Source of the DNA: Closterium sp. NIES-65
Lineage: Eukaryota; Streptophyta; Zygnematophyceae; Desmidiales; Closteriaceae
Assembly (NCBI GenBank): GCA_948144175.1
Contig: CANXME010002492.1
Location: 144,982 to 208,981, forward strand
DNA: 64,000 nt
Direction: 5' to 3'
Made by a program: the position numbers and the translations under genes. Of this stretch, positions 1-10,422 are shown in pieces; within the stretch, counting starts at the first letter, position 1, and each line of letters begins with the position of its first letter. Below the pieces are notes generated by a model. That model was not told the origin of the DNA, ran no database searches, and saw nothing but the letters and a program-made list of their open reading frames with translations.

Positions 1-660
1 TATAGGCGACCTCAGTTGTATTATACCCCCTTTTTTGGCTGATATTCTATAACACCCCCCTTTCTTACAAAAACTCTTTTTCCTGCTGTTAACGAGTAGG
101 TGCAATTAAGGGAAAACATCGCGGAAATCACTTCCTCGATAAGATTACATGGTAATTTCAAAAGAATCTGCCGGAATCACCTCCCTCCCACTTTTTTCGC
201 TGTTGCCGGGCTGATAGATCGTTCACTAACAAGTGGCCAAAGAGGTGCCACATGGCAATTTTAAGGGGGTGAGTAATTGGCGCCGAAACTTGCATTTTCG
301 CCTCTGCCGAAACCAACTTTGACAACACCCACGTTGTCCATTTATCAAAATCCTTATACTAAAAAATGTCATATGAATAGACCCGGGTGGTGTGTAGCCT
401 TTTCCGATGAGAAGAAGCCCCCATTTTTTTCCTGTATTTATCATAATACCCTAGAGTGTTATGTCCAGGAGAAAACGGTAATCGCCATAATGGATTGGTC
501 CAATTAGAACCTTACCAAGGTGGCGGAGTGGGGAGGCACGAGTGGACTATATGTTTCACAGAGCACTCACAAACACGAGCTCAGAGATGGGTGCGGCGGA
601 GCGAGGGCGTGGGGCGAGGGGCAGCAGCGGGGCGGCGAGGACGAGCTACTCACCGTCATG
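1..660. other. No recognisable gene; AT-richer host DNA
   Basis: I see no convincing exon, RNA gene or mobile-element end here. Short open frames exist on both strands, but none shows a family motif or splice context. The stretch is less GC-rich than what follows and grades into the minisatellite that starts near 670. Confidence 0.4.
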
Positions 661-667
661 CAATCGT

Positions 668-980
668 CTGGCTCCGCGCATGTGGGATGGCTCCGTGCAG
701 ATGGGATGGCTCCGTGCAGGTGGGATGGCTCCGTGCAGGTGGGATGGCTCCGTGCAGGTGGGATGGCTCTGTGCAGGTGGGATGGCTCCGCGCAGGTGGG
801 ATGGCTCCGTGCAGGTGGGATGGCTCCGCGCAGGTGGGATGGCTCCACGCAGGTGGGATGGCTCCGCGCAGGTGGATGGCTCCGCGCAGGTGGGATGGCT
901 CCGCGCAGGTGGGATGGCTCCATGCAAATGAGATGGGTCCAAGCAGGTGAGATGGGTCCGTGCAGGTGAGATGCGGTGGG
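668..980. repeat. 19-bp minisatellite
   Basis: About 15 tandem copies of a 19-bp unit resembling CTCCGTGCAGGTGGGATGG, with sporadic substitutions and one shortened copy. Because 19 is not a multiple of three, all frames stay open and produce spurious proteins on both strands. I read it as non-coding satellite. Confidence 0.9.
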
Positions 981-1439
981 ATGGGATGGGATGGGACCTG
1001 TGCAAGTGGGCTAGCTGGGCTGGGTGCGTGTGAGTGAGTGGACTGGGGGGGTCGTGAGGCTCGTCGAGGCATTGCTACATGCGCCTACCAGGTTTGAAAG
1101 CCGAAGGTATAGCAATCCAATGAAATGGCGCTTTCTCGCCTTCTTGTTCTCTCCAACCCATTTCCCCCCTTGCTATTAACATCCTCTCCCACCCCTCTCT
1201 CCCACCGCTCCCTCTCTCACTTTGGTGGTGGATGTCGACCTTCTCACCGCTGCTGCTGCTGCTGCTGCTTGCATCAACACCAGATGCTGCCCCCGCTGCG
1301 GCCCCCCCACCCACTGCCCCGCTGCTCCACCGCCCATGTCAATCAAGCCTCTCTACCCGCCCTTACTGCCTCGCTAACGTGCTTTTCGTCCTGGCAAGTC
1401 TACTGTCAAACCAACGCTTCTGTGCTTCTTACCTGAACC

Positions 1440-1660
1440 GTGCCTGCATTCCATTCGCCTATCACCATTGCTTCGCCCTTAACAGTGCCCCACTCATCAG
1501 CTTCCCCGCACATGCCCCTCCCATCACATCATATGCCCCTCGAATGCCCACCCCTCACATGCCCCCTCCTCCCCTCACATGCTCCTCACATGCCCCTCCC
1601 TCCCCTCACATGCCCCTCCGCTCACATGCCCCTCACATGCCCCTCACCTCATGTGCCGCT
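1440..1660. repeat. Degenerate CCCCTCACATG repeat tract
   Basis: Imperfect tandem copies of an 11-bp C-rich motif (CCCCTCACATG and variants). The pyrimidine-rich sequence runs on to about 1815, directly before a good acceptor (CCCCCCACAG), so it may lie in an intron. Confidence 0.6.
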
Positions 1661-1815
1661 CGACTCGGCCCCATCATCTTCCATCATCCATGTCATCTCC
1701 CCAACCCCCTCGTCCCTCTCACCCCACCCCAGCATCTCCACTCCACCAACCCCTCTCAACCCCTCTCTCCCACTCCCCCTCCCTCCCCCTGTCACATCCC
1801 CCCTTTCCCCCCACA

Positions 1816-1988
1816 GGCCCGCTGCAGCCCCTACCGCCTGCCCATCAGCCACAGCCCCTGCAGCTTCACCCTCAACCGCAGCCACAGCAGCAGCAGCAGC
1901 AGCAACAACAACACCAGCAGTAGCGGCAGCAGCGTGGCCGGCGCGGGTGGGCTTGCTGTCGCGTGTGCAGTGTGTTTATGAGGCGGCA
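1816..1988 (+). CDS. Candidate host exon, alanine-rich, unknown product
   Basis: A pyrimidine-rich acceptor (CCCCCCACAG) precedes this segment and a possible donor (GGCAG/GTGCTC) follows. One frame is open throughout. It is low in complexity (Ala/Thr/Pro) and ends in VGLLSRVQCVYEAAG, which looks less repetitive than the surroundings. Two other frames are rich in Gln or Ser because of a CAG/CAA run. I do not recognise a family. It could belong to the same plus-strand gene as the exons near 2.4-2.9 kb, but nothing proves that. Confidence 0.25.
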
Positions 1989-2364
1989 GGTGCTCCCCCA
2001 TCCCGACGCCCACGCCCTGCGCAAGGAAGGTGAGCTTGAGATAGATGGGTCCAAGGAAGGTGCAAGGAAGGTGAGTCCAAGAAAAGTACGACGAGGAAGG
2101 CGAGTCAGAGAAAATTACGAGGAAGGTGCATGTGTGGAACGTGACATGGCATCCGAGCTGTTGACTCAATGTGCGAGCCACTTGTTCCTCTCCCTCTTCC
2201 TTCCGTTTCTTGCCCTCTGAGTTCTTCCCTCATGCTTCTGTTCATTGTGCTAGCCGTTCCCTTTGTTGCCTGTGTGGGAGAGTATGTCTCTCTCTCATGT
2301 GTGCCGCGCTCAATCATTCGGCCCCCAATGCTTGCTTCTGTCGTCCGTCCCCTGCTATCGTCAA

Positions 2365-2478
2365 CGCTGACCTGTGAGGAGTTGGCATATCCGACCAACT
2401 CTAAGTGCGATGATACTGACATCCCCCGCAAATGCCTCTACAATGAGGGGTTCAAGATGAGCGACAAGTACTACATTC
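2365..2478 (+). CDS. Cysteine-rich module exon, copy 1
   Basis: A 114-bp exon ending at a consensus donor (CATTC/GTAAGC). It encodes a 38-residue module beginning LTCEELAYP and containing NEGFKM. The GF-containing cysteine-spaced pattern recalls small extracellular disulfide modules of the EGF or sushi kind, but I cannot assign a family. Relative to copy 2 it has lost several cysteines, so it may be degenerate. Exon length is a multiple of three, so duplication keeps the frame. Confidence 0.45.
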
Positions 2479-2684
2479 GTAAGCCGATTGCTCCTCTCCC
2501 TCTCCCTTCTCTCCGTCGTCCTTCTCAACCTCATGGTTCTTTCCCCATGCACCAGTTCATTACACTAACTATTTTACTTGTTGCCTGTGTGGGAGAGTAT
2601 GCCTCTCATGTGTGCCGCTCTCAATCATTCGGCCACCAAACCCTGATTCTTGCACCAGGCTTGTTCCTCCCATGCTAAGTGCAG

Positions 2685-2798
2685 CGCTAACCTGTGAGGA
2701 CTTGGCGTGTCCGCCCCACTCTTCCTACAATGATAAGGACAACCCTCCCCAACGCAGCTGCAATGAAGGGTTCAAGATGGAGAAGAAGCAGTGCATTC
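2685..2798 (+). CDS. Cysteine-rich module exon, copy 2
   Basis: A 114-bp exon bounded by an acceptor (AAGTGCAG) and a donor (GCATTC/GTAAGC). The 38 residues include LTCEDLACPPHSS, SCNEGFKM and KKQCI, giving four cysteines with a Gly-Phe pair before the last one, as in EGF- or sushi-like modules. It is better preserved than copy 1 at 2365-2478. It is probably part of an extracellular or secretory protein, whose other exons I cannot locate. Confidence 0.5.
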
Positions 2799-2866
2799 GT
2801 AAGCAACTCCCCCCCTCTGCTCCTCCTCGTCCCTCTCCCCCCCTCAGTCAGCCGCGTGTTTGGCAG

Positions 2867-2957
2867 GGGAGACATCAAGATAGTGAAGCGGCGCGACCTG
2901 GCGGAGGTGAGGGGGCGGGTGGGCGAGGAGAAGCATTTGTGAGCTCAAGCACAGCGA
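2867..2957 (+). CDS. Candidate host exon(s) interrupted by element B
   Basis: After an acceptor (TTTGGCAG) a short frame reads GDIKIVKRRDLAE and meets a donor (GGAG/GTGAGG). Just before the element B LTR at 2958 lies CTCAAGCACAGCGA, which recurs on the minus strand at 31023-31090 beyond the other B LTR. The two flanks therefore appear to come from one disrupted host exon. The splice phase with the upstream 114-bp exon does not fit directly, so whether they share a gene is open. Confidence 0.35.
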
Positions 2958-3963
2958 TGTCAACGGGAGTTGTTGTTAGGCCCTGTCCTCGCTTGGGCGG
3001 AGCTGTTCTTGTGGTCGGGTGTATGGAGAACTGCAGCCGACCTGCAGCAGTGGGCGGACTGGTCGGTGAGGAGGCCGACTTGCGCGGGGGCCACTGCGAT
3101 GGGCGTCGACTTCTGGGCGCCTAATTTGGGGTGGTCGACTAGGAGGTCGACCGAACCTGGTGGTCGATGAAGGAGGGGCCGACGTCGACCTCGATAGGGA
3201 AGGCTGGGGACTTCGAGCTGGAGGGCGTCGAGTAGCAGGATGCCAAGCAGCTGTGCGTCGAGCAGCAGGGCACCGGGGTGGAGGGCGCCGACCTTGGGTG
3301 GCCGACGACTTGGCGAAGTCGGTGGCCTACTCCTGAAGTGGTCAACGATGGGACGTTGACCACGGAGGACGCCGACCTGGCGGCGTCGACCTGGTTGCCT
3401 AGTCGACCGGGATGCCCGGGCGACGTGTGCGACAGTCGCCGGGGGTGGCTTTTGCGAGGCCGACCTCGGGGGTGGTATCCCAAGATCGATGTGGCTGGTG
3501 GGCGCAATCGCTGGCGTGGAGTCTGCCAGGCGTCTGCGCTGTGCTCGTGACAAGGAATGGTGCACCAACCATATGCGCGCATCTGCGAAGCAGATGCTTT
3601 GTTGTCCTGCAGGTACAACGCTGTGCAGCCGACTTGCTTCATCGTTGGCACACTGTGGACTTGCAACGTTGGCAAGCTGTGACCTTGCTTTGCTGGAGCG
3701 CGGTCAACCAAGTCGTGCTGGCACGCGGTCGACCGTGCTGCGCTGGAGGTTGACCAGTAGCTTTGCTAGGCCTGATGTAGTCTTGCATGCCAATGTTGTT
3801 GCTATCATTGTTGTGAACTTTTGCTAAAGGAACTCTTGCCAACTTTCCCCGTGAACCAGCAAGAAGTGCAAGAACAAGTGAACAATAAGGAACGAAAGCA
3901 AAGATCACCCTTGCCCCGTGCCTAGCCCGTAGCCTAGCTTCCGTTGTACTAGTTATCTCCACA
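2958..3963 (+). repeat. LTR of element B (1006 bp)
   Basis: Starts TGTCAACGGGAG and ends TTATCTCCACA, and is rich in GTCGAC sites. The preceding 5 bp are AGCGA. Its partner at 31091-32930 is 1840 bp long, and exactly 1006 bp once its internal solo LTR and target duplication are discounted. Confidence 0.8.
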
Positions 3964-4045
3964 TGGTGCGGTGAGCGTGGATGACAGACGACTTACCTTT
4001 CAGTCAGGTCGACGTAGTGGTCACTTACCTATTGCGCGTTGTAGG

Positions 4046-5754
4046 TGTCAAAACACTAGGCAGTACAAAAGAAGAATGACGAAAGACGGGTTTCACTAGC
4101 AGCAGTTGGGATACATATAGCAAACCCTAACTGGGTTGTACTGACTATAGAGCACCCTGTCAAAACCTATATTTGTAACTGCCTGTAGCTGTAGTTAGTG
4201 TAGTTATTTAAATCTGTAGGTGGTGCACCTCTTCACTTGTATCCTTTGCTATATGTACTTCGAAACTATAGTGAAGCATCATTCCTTCCCAACTCTCTTC
4301 CAACGCACTCGACTCTCAAAACCTTGGCACAAACTACTCGATCTAGTTGGCCTAGGCTACTAAGCCTAGGCCGTCCTACTTTTTACCTACCTATCAAGCT
4401 ACTATTTTAACACACCCCACTACAGGCTAGATAATAACATTCTGACACACCCCCATAGCCAAAGTGGGGTGTAATCAGCACAATGAGCAGGCATAGTAAT
4501 AGTTCACAATTATAGGCAAAGCTAGAGGCGATCACAGAGGGCAAGTGAGGAGGAGGAGGAATTGTGAAGGGAGAGAAGATGGGAGACGACGGCTGAAGCT
4601 GCAGACACACGGGCAACAAAAGGACTGGCACAGTGGCTACCGGCGGCAAGTGCCCCGGACTACAGGGAGTAACAGGCCCCGCGGCTACGACGAGCGGCAG
4701 AAGCAACGGACCCACGGGCGACCGGCACAGCAAGGCTCTCTGGGCTACGAGAGCACGACGGCTCCGTACTACAGGCGTTGCGAACGACACGACGGCGGCC
4801 TCCTCTCAGCCTCCCCAAACAGTCTCACCTCCTTTCCACACAACCCCTGCTGCACCCCTAGCTCCACTCCCACGTCACCCCCCAAGCTCCACTCCCCGCG
4901 GCTCCCACACCTCCACCCCCCTCAGCAGCAGCTGCAGCAGTGGGAGACGAACAAGGAGGAGGGGAACACCCACACCGCGCACCCCCATGCTTGCCACCCC
5001 ACACCCCCCACCACCGCGGAACGCATGGCGGCACGGGAGGAATGGGCAGCACGGGGGGGGGGGGGGAGGGGACGGGACAGGAGGGGCCGCGCGCTCCAAC
5101 CCAGGGCGCCAAGACGGACGGGCGAAGGGGCGCGCGCGGCTCCCTAGGGCGCCGCGACGGACGGGCGGGGGGCGCGCGCGGCTCTCCAACGCCGCGCGGC
5201 GGGTAGACGGGCCGCGCGCGGCCTCTAGACCCGCGCGCGACCTGCAGGGCGACGCGATGGGAAGGGCGGGGGCCGCGCGCTGCTCCCCAAGGCTGCCCAA
5301 CGGGCAGACGGGCCGCACGCGCCCTGCAGACCCACGCGCGGCCTGCAGGGCGACGCGACGGGAAGGGCGGGGTGTTGCGCGCGGGTCCCCCACGGCAGAA
5401 AACCGCCGCGCGCCTCGGGGCGCACGGCGGGCAGAAACTCGCCGCGCTCCCTGAGCGCACGGTGGGATGAAAAACCCTAAAAATTTTTGCGCACGGCAGG
5501 AAGAAAACGGCGCGCGCCCGAGGCGCGCGAGAAGCAGAACAGCAGCGGAAGCAGTTAGGTGGCGGGCCCACCCACAGGATCGACCCAAGGGGGTCGACCT
5601 GCTCTGATAGCATGTCAAAACACTAGGCAGTACAAAAGAAGAATGACGAAAGAGGGGTTTCACTAGCAGCAGTTGGGATACATATAGCAAACCGTAACTG
5701 GGTTGTACTCGCTATAGAGCACCCCACTACAGGCTAGATAATAACATTCTGACA
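4046..5754 (-). mobile_element. Small non-coding LTR element D inserted in element B
   Basis: Flanked by perfect 5-bp duplications GTAGG (4041-4045 and 5755-5759). The terminal repeats are 142 bp (5613-5754) and 402 bp (4046-4447); the extra length of the latter is a nested solo LTR. Next to the LTR at 5613 the minus strand reads TGCTATCAGAGCAGG, a typical Copia primer-binding site for initiator tRNA-Met, so the element runs on the minus strand. The interior is extremely GC-rich (GCGCGC-type repeats) and shows no gag or pol. It looks like a non-autonomous (TRIM-like) relative of element F, which has a similar short LTR and GC-rich leader. Confidence 0.8.
4158..4412. repeat. Solo LTR E (255 bp) nested in the LTR of element D
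   Basis: The segment TGTCAAAACC...TATTTTAACA interrupts one LTR of element D and is absent from the other. It is flanked by perfect 5-bp duplications CACCC (4153-4157 and 4413-4417). The TG...CA ends and an internal TATTTAAA support an LTR. No internal region is left, so it is a solo LTR. Confidence 0.8.
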
Positions 5755-7354
5755 GTAGGCCTGCAGCTGTGCGGTTGTCACCATGGTAGTCGCCGTAGGT
5801 GACGCACCTTAGAGGCACGGCTGGAGAACGCGAGGAGACGCCATGAGGCGAAGGAGTACGGCCACCTCCCCTGGGCGGTCGTCGAGGCTGGCATCCACGC
5901 TGTGTGGGTGACGGAGCACCTTCCTTCCCAGCCTGCATCTCCTCGGACGGGGAACACGGAGGGCGGCGTCGACGTGGGGGTCAACACCGGTGATCAGTTC
6001 GGCAGCAGTGCGGGAGGCACGTCGAGGCAGCGAGGTGTGATTCACGCCGATGAAGTCGGCGGCGTTCAGGGCGAGGGATGCAGTTGTCCGCGGCTGCAGA
6101 CTACTCGCAAGGCTATGTCGGAGGTTGACGAAGCGGATTGTCGCCGATGTTGGCGACCCACGTAACAGCAGGTGAGATTGCACCGAGCTACGGCTACTTC
6201 AAGTTTACGCCGGATAGGATTTTGGTCACTCCCCTGCTAGTCGGTCGACCCGACATCCTCACCTGGAAGGAAGCCATCGAGCCCCAGCTAAAGATGGCCG
6301 GGCTGATCGGCTTTGCCCGTGGTACCGTGGCGACGCCGGAGGACCTTGACTTGCGTGCGGAGATTCGTGCTGTGCAGTTGCTGACCTTCACGGTCATCTC
6401 GCGGTCAAATCGCCTTAAAGTCGTGCAGGGAGTACCTCGACGCCGGCCACCGGGCGTGGCACTTCATCGAGTCGACGACTTGTTCATCGCCCAGCTTGAG
6501 GGGTAGCTGACACACCTGCGTATGGGCGACCAGGAGACGGCGACCAACTACTGCAACCGAGCTCGGCGAATTCTCACCACCATAAAGATGGCCGGCGTGC
6601 AGTACTCGACGGCGTTGTACGTCATGCAGGGACTTCCAAGCAGCTACAACCTACTGAAGCGGCTGTCAATGGCGCCAAGCACGCGCGCGACGCTAAACAA
6701 GGACACCTTGACCTCGTACATCTTGCAGGACGAGGCGATGCAGGAGTCTGAGCGGTCCAAGGAGCTGCTGGCGCAGGTTAACTACGTCGCCCCGGCGAGG
6801 CAAGGTGGTCGACCGGGACAGCGTGGGCAGTCTGGCGGCGGTGGTAGCAGCGGTTGGAAGCCGGCGAAGGACGCCGACCAGAAGAAGTCGGCCACGGGTG
6901 GCGGCCGAGGAGGAGGAAGTCGACGTCGGGAGTGCTGGATCTACCGCAACCCCGACCACCTCTCCTTCGAGTGCCTGTTGGTGCAACCCAACGGTTTGCA
7001 CTCGGCTTGTTGTCCATGTGCGTGCATGTGTGTGTGCATGGAATGGTATGAGGGCATGGGATAATATATACTTCATGTTTATAATAGTGTGTGAATGTTG
7101 AGTCATGATGTCGAATGTGTGTGTCAAGTCAATAGCGAGTTATCGCTAGTCGCGTGTCACGCGGTCGTTTGTGTTCCGTGCGCGGTTTCTATTTTGTCGT
7201 GTGTGGAACGTTCGGCGTGTCGCAGGTGTGTGCAGCAGACCCATCAAGAACTCAAGTATGAGTTTGTGATGAAGACCCAGAGCCTTGGTTTCAAGTTTCA
7301 AGTGATCGCGAAGTCCGCGAAAAGGGTACACTTCAAGATAGTGAGAATACTTAC

Positions 7355-10300
7355 TGTATCGCCCCGGATATAACCTCAGGCCTATGTTAAGCGCATGCGC
7401 TTCTATCTGGAGCAATGCGCTTATGGTCGATCCTCAATTAGAAGTGCACCTTCTAAAAAATCGTTACTTTTTATAAGCGCACCATCGCCCTATAGACAAG
7501 AATGTGTATTGAAGTTTTTGCACTACCAATTTGAAACCTACATTTTACTAGCTAAAAATTTCAACTAACTTTTTCCAGTCACATACGTCAGAGTAGAATC
7601 CTAGCCTTCATCATGAATAGTCTAGCCTAAGGCCTACTCCTCGTCCGATTCTGGCTCCGTAGAGTTGTTCCCAAAGAACCCGCTAGCTTGGATGTCATCA
7701 TCTACCTCTACGTCGTGGGACAGCTGACCTTTGCGGTGCGCCAGCACCAGTCCGTCTTCACTCCTGTCAAGGGCATTGCTGATGCCGCAGATGAGGAACA
7801 CTTTCTTAATCAGGTCGGCGGGCACAGCTTTCCACGCCCGTGAAATCCACTTGAGCACCACCTCCGGAGGTGGTTTCTTGATGTTCCCTGCACCACACAC
7901 ACAGGGATGAGAAACACGTGAGTCCACAAGCAGGCACACAAGCAGACGATGCAGTTACGGGAGAACACTTTGCGTACCTGCGGGTGTCAGAATGTTCATG
8001 CCATCCGCCTCGAACCAGGTCTGGTACTGCTGCCGAACACTCGCCTTGAAGCTTTTGTTGATCGACACATCGAGCAGCTGCAAGTGCCGTGCATCCTGCT
8101 GGGATGACCGCCGGCACGATGTTGAGTTCCGCAAATTTTGCCTTGACTTCGGGTGTCAGGTGACTGCGGTAGGAGTCGAGCACCAGCATGGCGCTCCGGC
8201 TCTGCACTCCGAACTTCGGTTTCAGGAACGGCACCACGCCTTTGGCGAGCCACTCGATGACGCCCGAGGCCTCCATCCACCCGTTAGCTTGGCAGCCGAC
8301 CACGAGATCTGCATACAAGCAAGCGATGGTTATATTTAAGTTTTGTTTATCCCCTCGGAAACACGCGCATACGCAAGTTCTTACTGTTCAGGAAGTCACC
8401 CTTTGGGAGGGTCTTGCGCTTGAAAAACACCCACGGCTTTATCTCGCCCGTCGTCGTGCACGCCAGCATCACAGTGACTCTCTCATTCTGGTAACCACCG
8501 CTGCGGATGGGCACCGACTTTACGCCCGTCTGCTGCACCGTGGTAGTTGCCGGCATCTCCAGCCACAAAGGCGTCTGGTCAGCATTGATGATGTAACAAT
8601 TGTCGATGTCGTACTCGTGGCGTGCGTCGCGGACAAACTGCCAAAATTCCTTGCACTGCTTCGCCACGTCTGTGCACGGGGAGGGAGGGACGGTTAAAAG
8701 GGCGGATGAGCACCGCTACAGATAAACATACATGGGCAAGAACATACATAAACACAACATAGAATTTCACAATAGGATGACAGTGCACGGACACGCACTT
8801 ACGCTGCTGTGTCTTTTGCACCACCTTTGTTTTCATGCGCACGGTGAGATTCCACCGCTTGCGGAACCACTCCGTCCAGCGCTGACTCGCCTTCCACTTG
8901 ACGTCCGGGAACAACACCTTCATCACCTCTTTTGACCAGTCTTGCAGCCGGCCGACTGATACTGCCACACCGCAGCGTCGCCAGTCCAGGAGTTGGGCGT
9001 ACACCTTAATCTCCATGGGTCTGTACCAGGAAGCCCGTCCGCGCCCATGAAGTCGACACCGAGCGCCGTGTGCAGCCTTGAGCTCCTCCGCTTGGTTTTT
9101 CCACTCAGTGAGGCATTTGCGGTGTATGCCGGACTCCCGCGCGACCTCGCTTATCGATGCCGCAAGCTCCAGCCGAACGAGCCACTTCAGTTTCTCCTGG
9201 GCGGTGTAGCGCTGCCGTTTGTGTTGAGTCGGCTTGTGCCTGGGAGAGGGGGGGCGGGCATCTCGGTTCTCAGAGGAGGGGTGGGGTCATTTTTTGTTAA
9301 TCGGCGGATACGTTGGTATCGGCATCTTCTCGCGGGGTGCGTCACGCCACCAAGATTCCACACCGTCGTCGTCTGCGTCTGTAGCTTCACGATCTGGGAA
9401 CACGTCCTCCTCGGCGCCCTCTTCACCGTCGACTCCACCGTCGCCTCCAGCGTCGCCGTCGGATGTGGGTTGTTTATCGGCGGCCACTTCATCGTCGGCG
9501 CCCACAGCCGACTCGTCCCAGGTGCAGGCTTCAGGATTTCCCCACCGCGGTGCATTCGGCGGAGCATCGATTCGGTTAGCCTTGGGTGTGTCTGGTTCAG
9601 ACAGCCACTCGTCAAAAGTGGCTGGCAAATACAGCTGGAGCACGTTCCCTTGGTGAGAATTCGCGTCAGGAATAGGAAGACTTGGAGGATTCGGAGGAGC
9701 GGGAGAAGCAGGAGGATCAGGAGGTGCAGGAGGAGCAGGCAGTGCAGGGGGTGTAGGTGGCACTGGAGGCGCTGGCGGCTCACGGGTATACCACCCGTCG
9801 TCGGTTAGTCGCCACTCGCGAGTTGGTTTCTTCTTGAAAAGGAAGTGCATACCACTAAATTCCGCCATGGCTTCGCTAGCCAGGCGGGCTAGACTAGAAA
9901 CTGAATGAAAAATTTGAGGAGGAGGTTGCAGAATTGGGCAACAACGGGGACCCCTGCGGGCTAGCGGCTCGGGGTCCTCGTCGATGTCAGGCAGGAAACC
10001 CCCGCCTACCGTCGTAGAGGAACCTCCGTGGCAGCATATTCGCTGCGCTGGCAGGGAATCTTCCCCACCCTTCGAGAGGGTTCAGAAGAAATGCAGCTCC
10101 CACGCAGCGCAGGCGGCTGTGATTGGGCCGCACGGCAACATCCCCATCACTGCTGTACTTTCGATGGTTCTAGAAAGCTTTGTGCGGTGAGAAACCGAAC
10201 CGCAGCTGTTTTTGCCCCAAAACCATGCACAATCCCACTTGTTGCATGGTCCGTTGGATTCGCCTTATTGTGGGCTTCAGTTTAGTATGTTTAAAAGTGA

Positions 10301-10422
10301 TTTCCATTTTTTCCTTATTAAAGGTGCATGCGCTTATACAGACACCTCAATTAGAAGCGCACCCCCCCAAAAAACACTGTTTTATTTTTAGCGCACCTGC
10401 GCTTTTATCCGGGGTAATACGG
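7355..10422 (-). mobile_element. Tigger/pogo-type DNA transposon inside the 5' LTR of element C
   Basis: A 3068-bp Tc1/mariner-superfamily element. Its ends read CTGTATCGCCCCGGATATAA and, inverted, CCGTATTACCCCGGATAAAA (16 of 20 match), with further subterminal similarity (CAATTAGAAG followed by GCACC). It is flanked by TA at 7353-7354 and 10423-10424. The 3' LTR of element C near 17190 is the uninterrupted counterpart, an internal empty site that fixes both ends. One transposase gene lies on the minus strand. Confidence 0.92.
7634..9868 (-). CDS. Pogo/Tigger DDE transposase, spliced, probably frameshifted
   Basis: Cut-and-paste transposase. The start at 9868 reads MAEFSGMHFLFKKK, followed by a proline-rich and acidic N-terminus. 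The DNA-binding region has an HTH (YTAQEKLKWLVRL, then ISEVARESGIHRKCL) and a CENP-B-like segment (WKASQRWTEWFRKRW, about 8.86 kb). The DDE catalytic domain shows the first Asp in INADQTPLW (about 8.59 kb) and the second in LVLDSYRSHL (about 8.18 kb). The third, in LQLLDVSINKSFK (about 8.06 kb), lies in a different frame from the second, so one frameshift separates them. Introns inferred from GT-AG borders: about 9240-9310, 8670-8802, 8309-8384 and 7888-7977. The C-terminus includes FLICGISNALDRSED, typical of Tigger proteins. Apart from the frameshift it is well preserved. Confidence 0.85.

Larger units (their letters stand above)
2260..2810. repeat. Tandem duplication of a 320-bp exon-plus-intron unit
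   Basis: Two diverged copies of a unit of about 320 bp (roughly 2260-2490 and 2580-2810). Each contains flanking intron sequence with GTGTGGGAGAGTATG and TCAATCATTCGGCC, then a 114-bp exon and a GTAAG donor. The copies differ by many substitutions, so the duplication is not recent. Confidence 0.75.

Noticed and set aside
668-1005. Trp/Gly-rich or His/Pro-rich protein genes near the left end
   Set aside because: They are the 19-bp minisatellite read in different frames.
4858-5690. Arg/Ala/Pro-rich protein inside element D
   Set aside because: Extreme GC content keeps all frames open; no gag or pol motif, so the interior is taken as non-coding.
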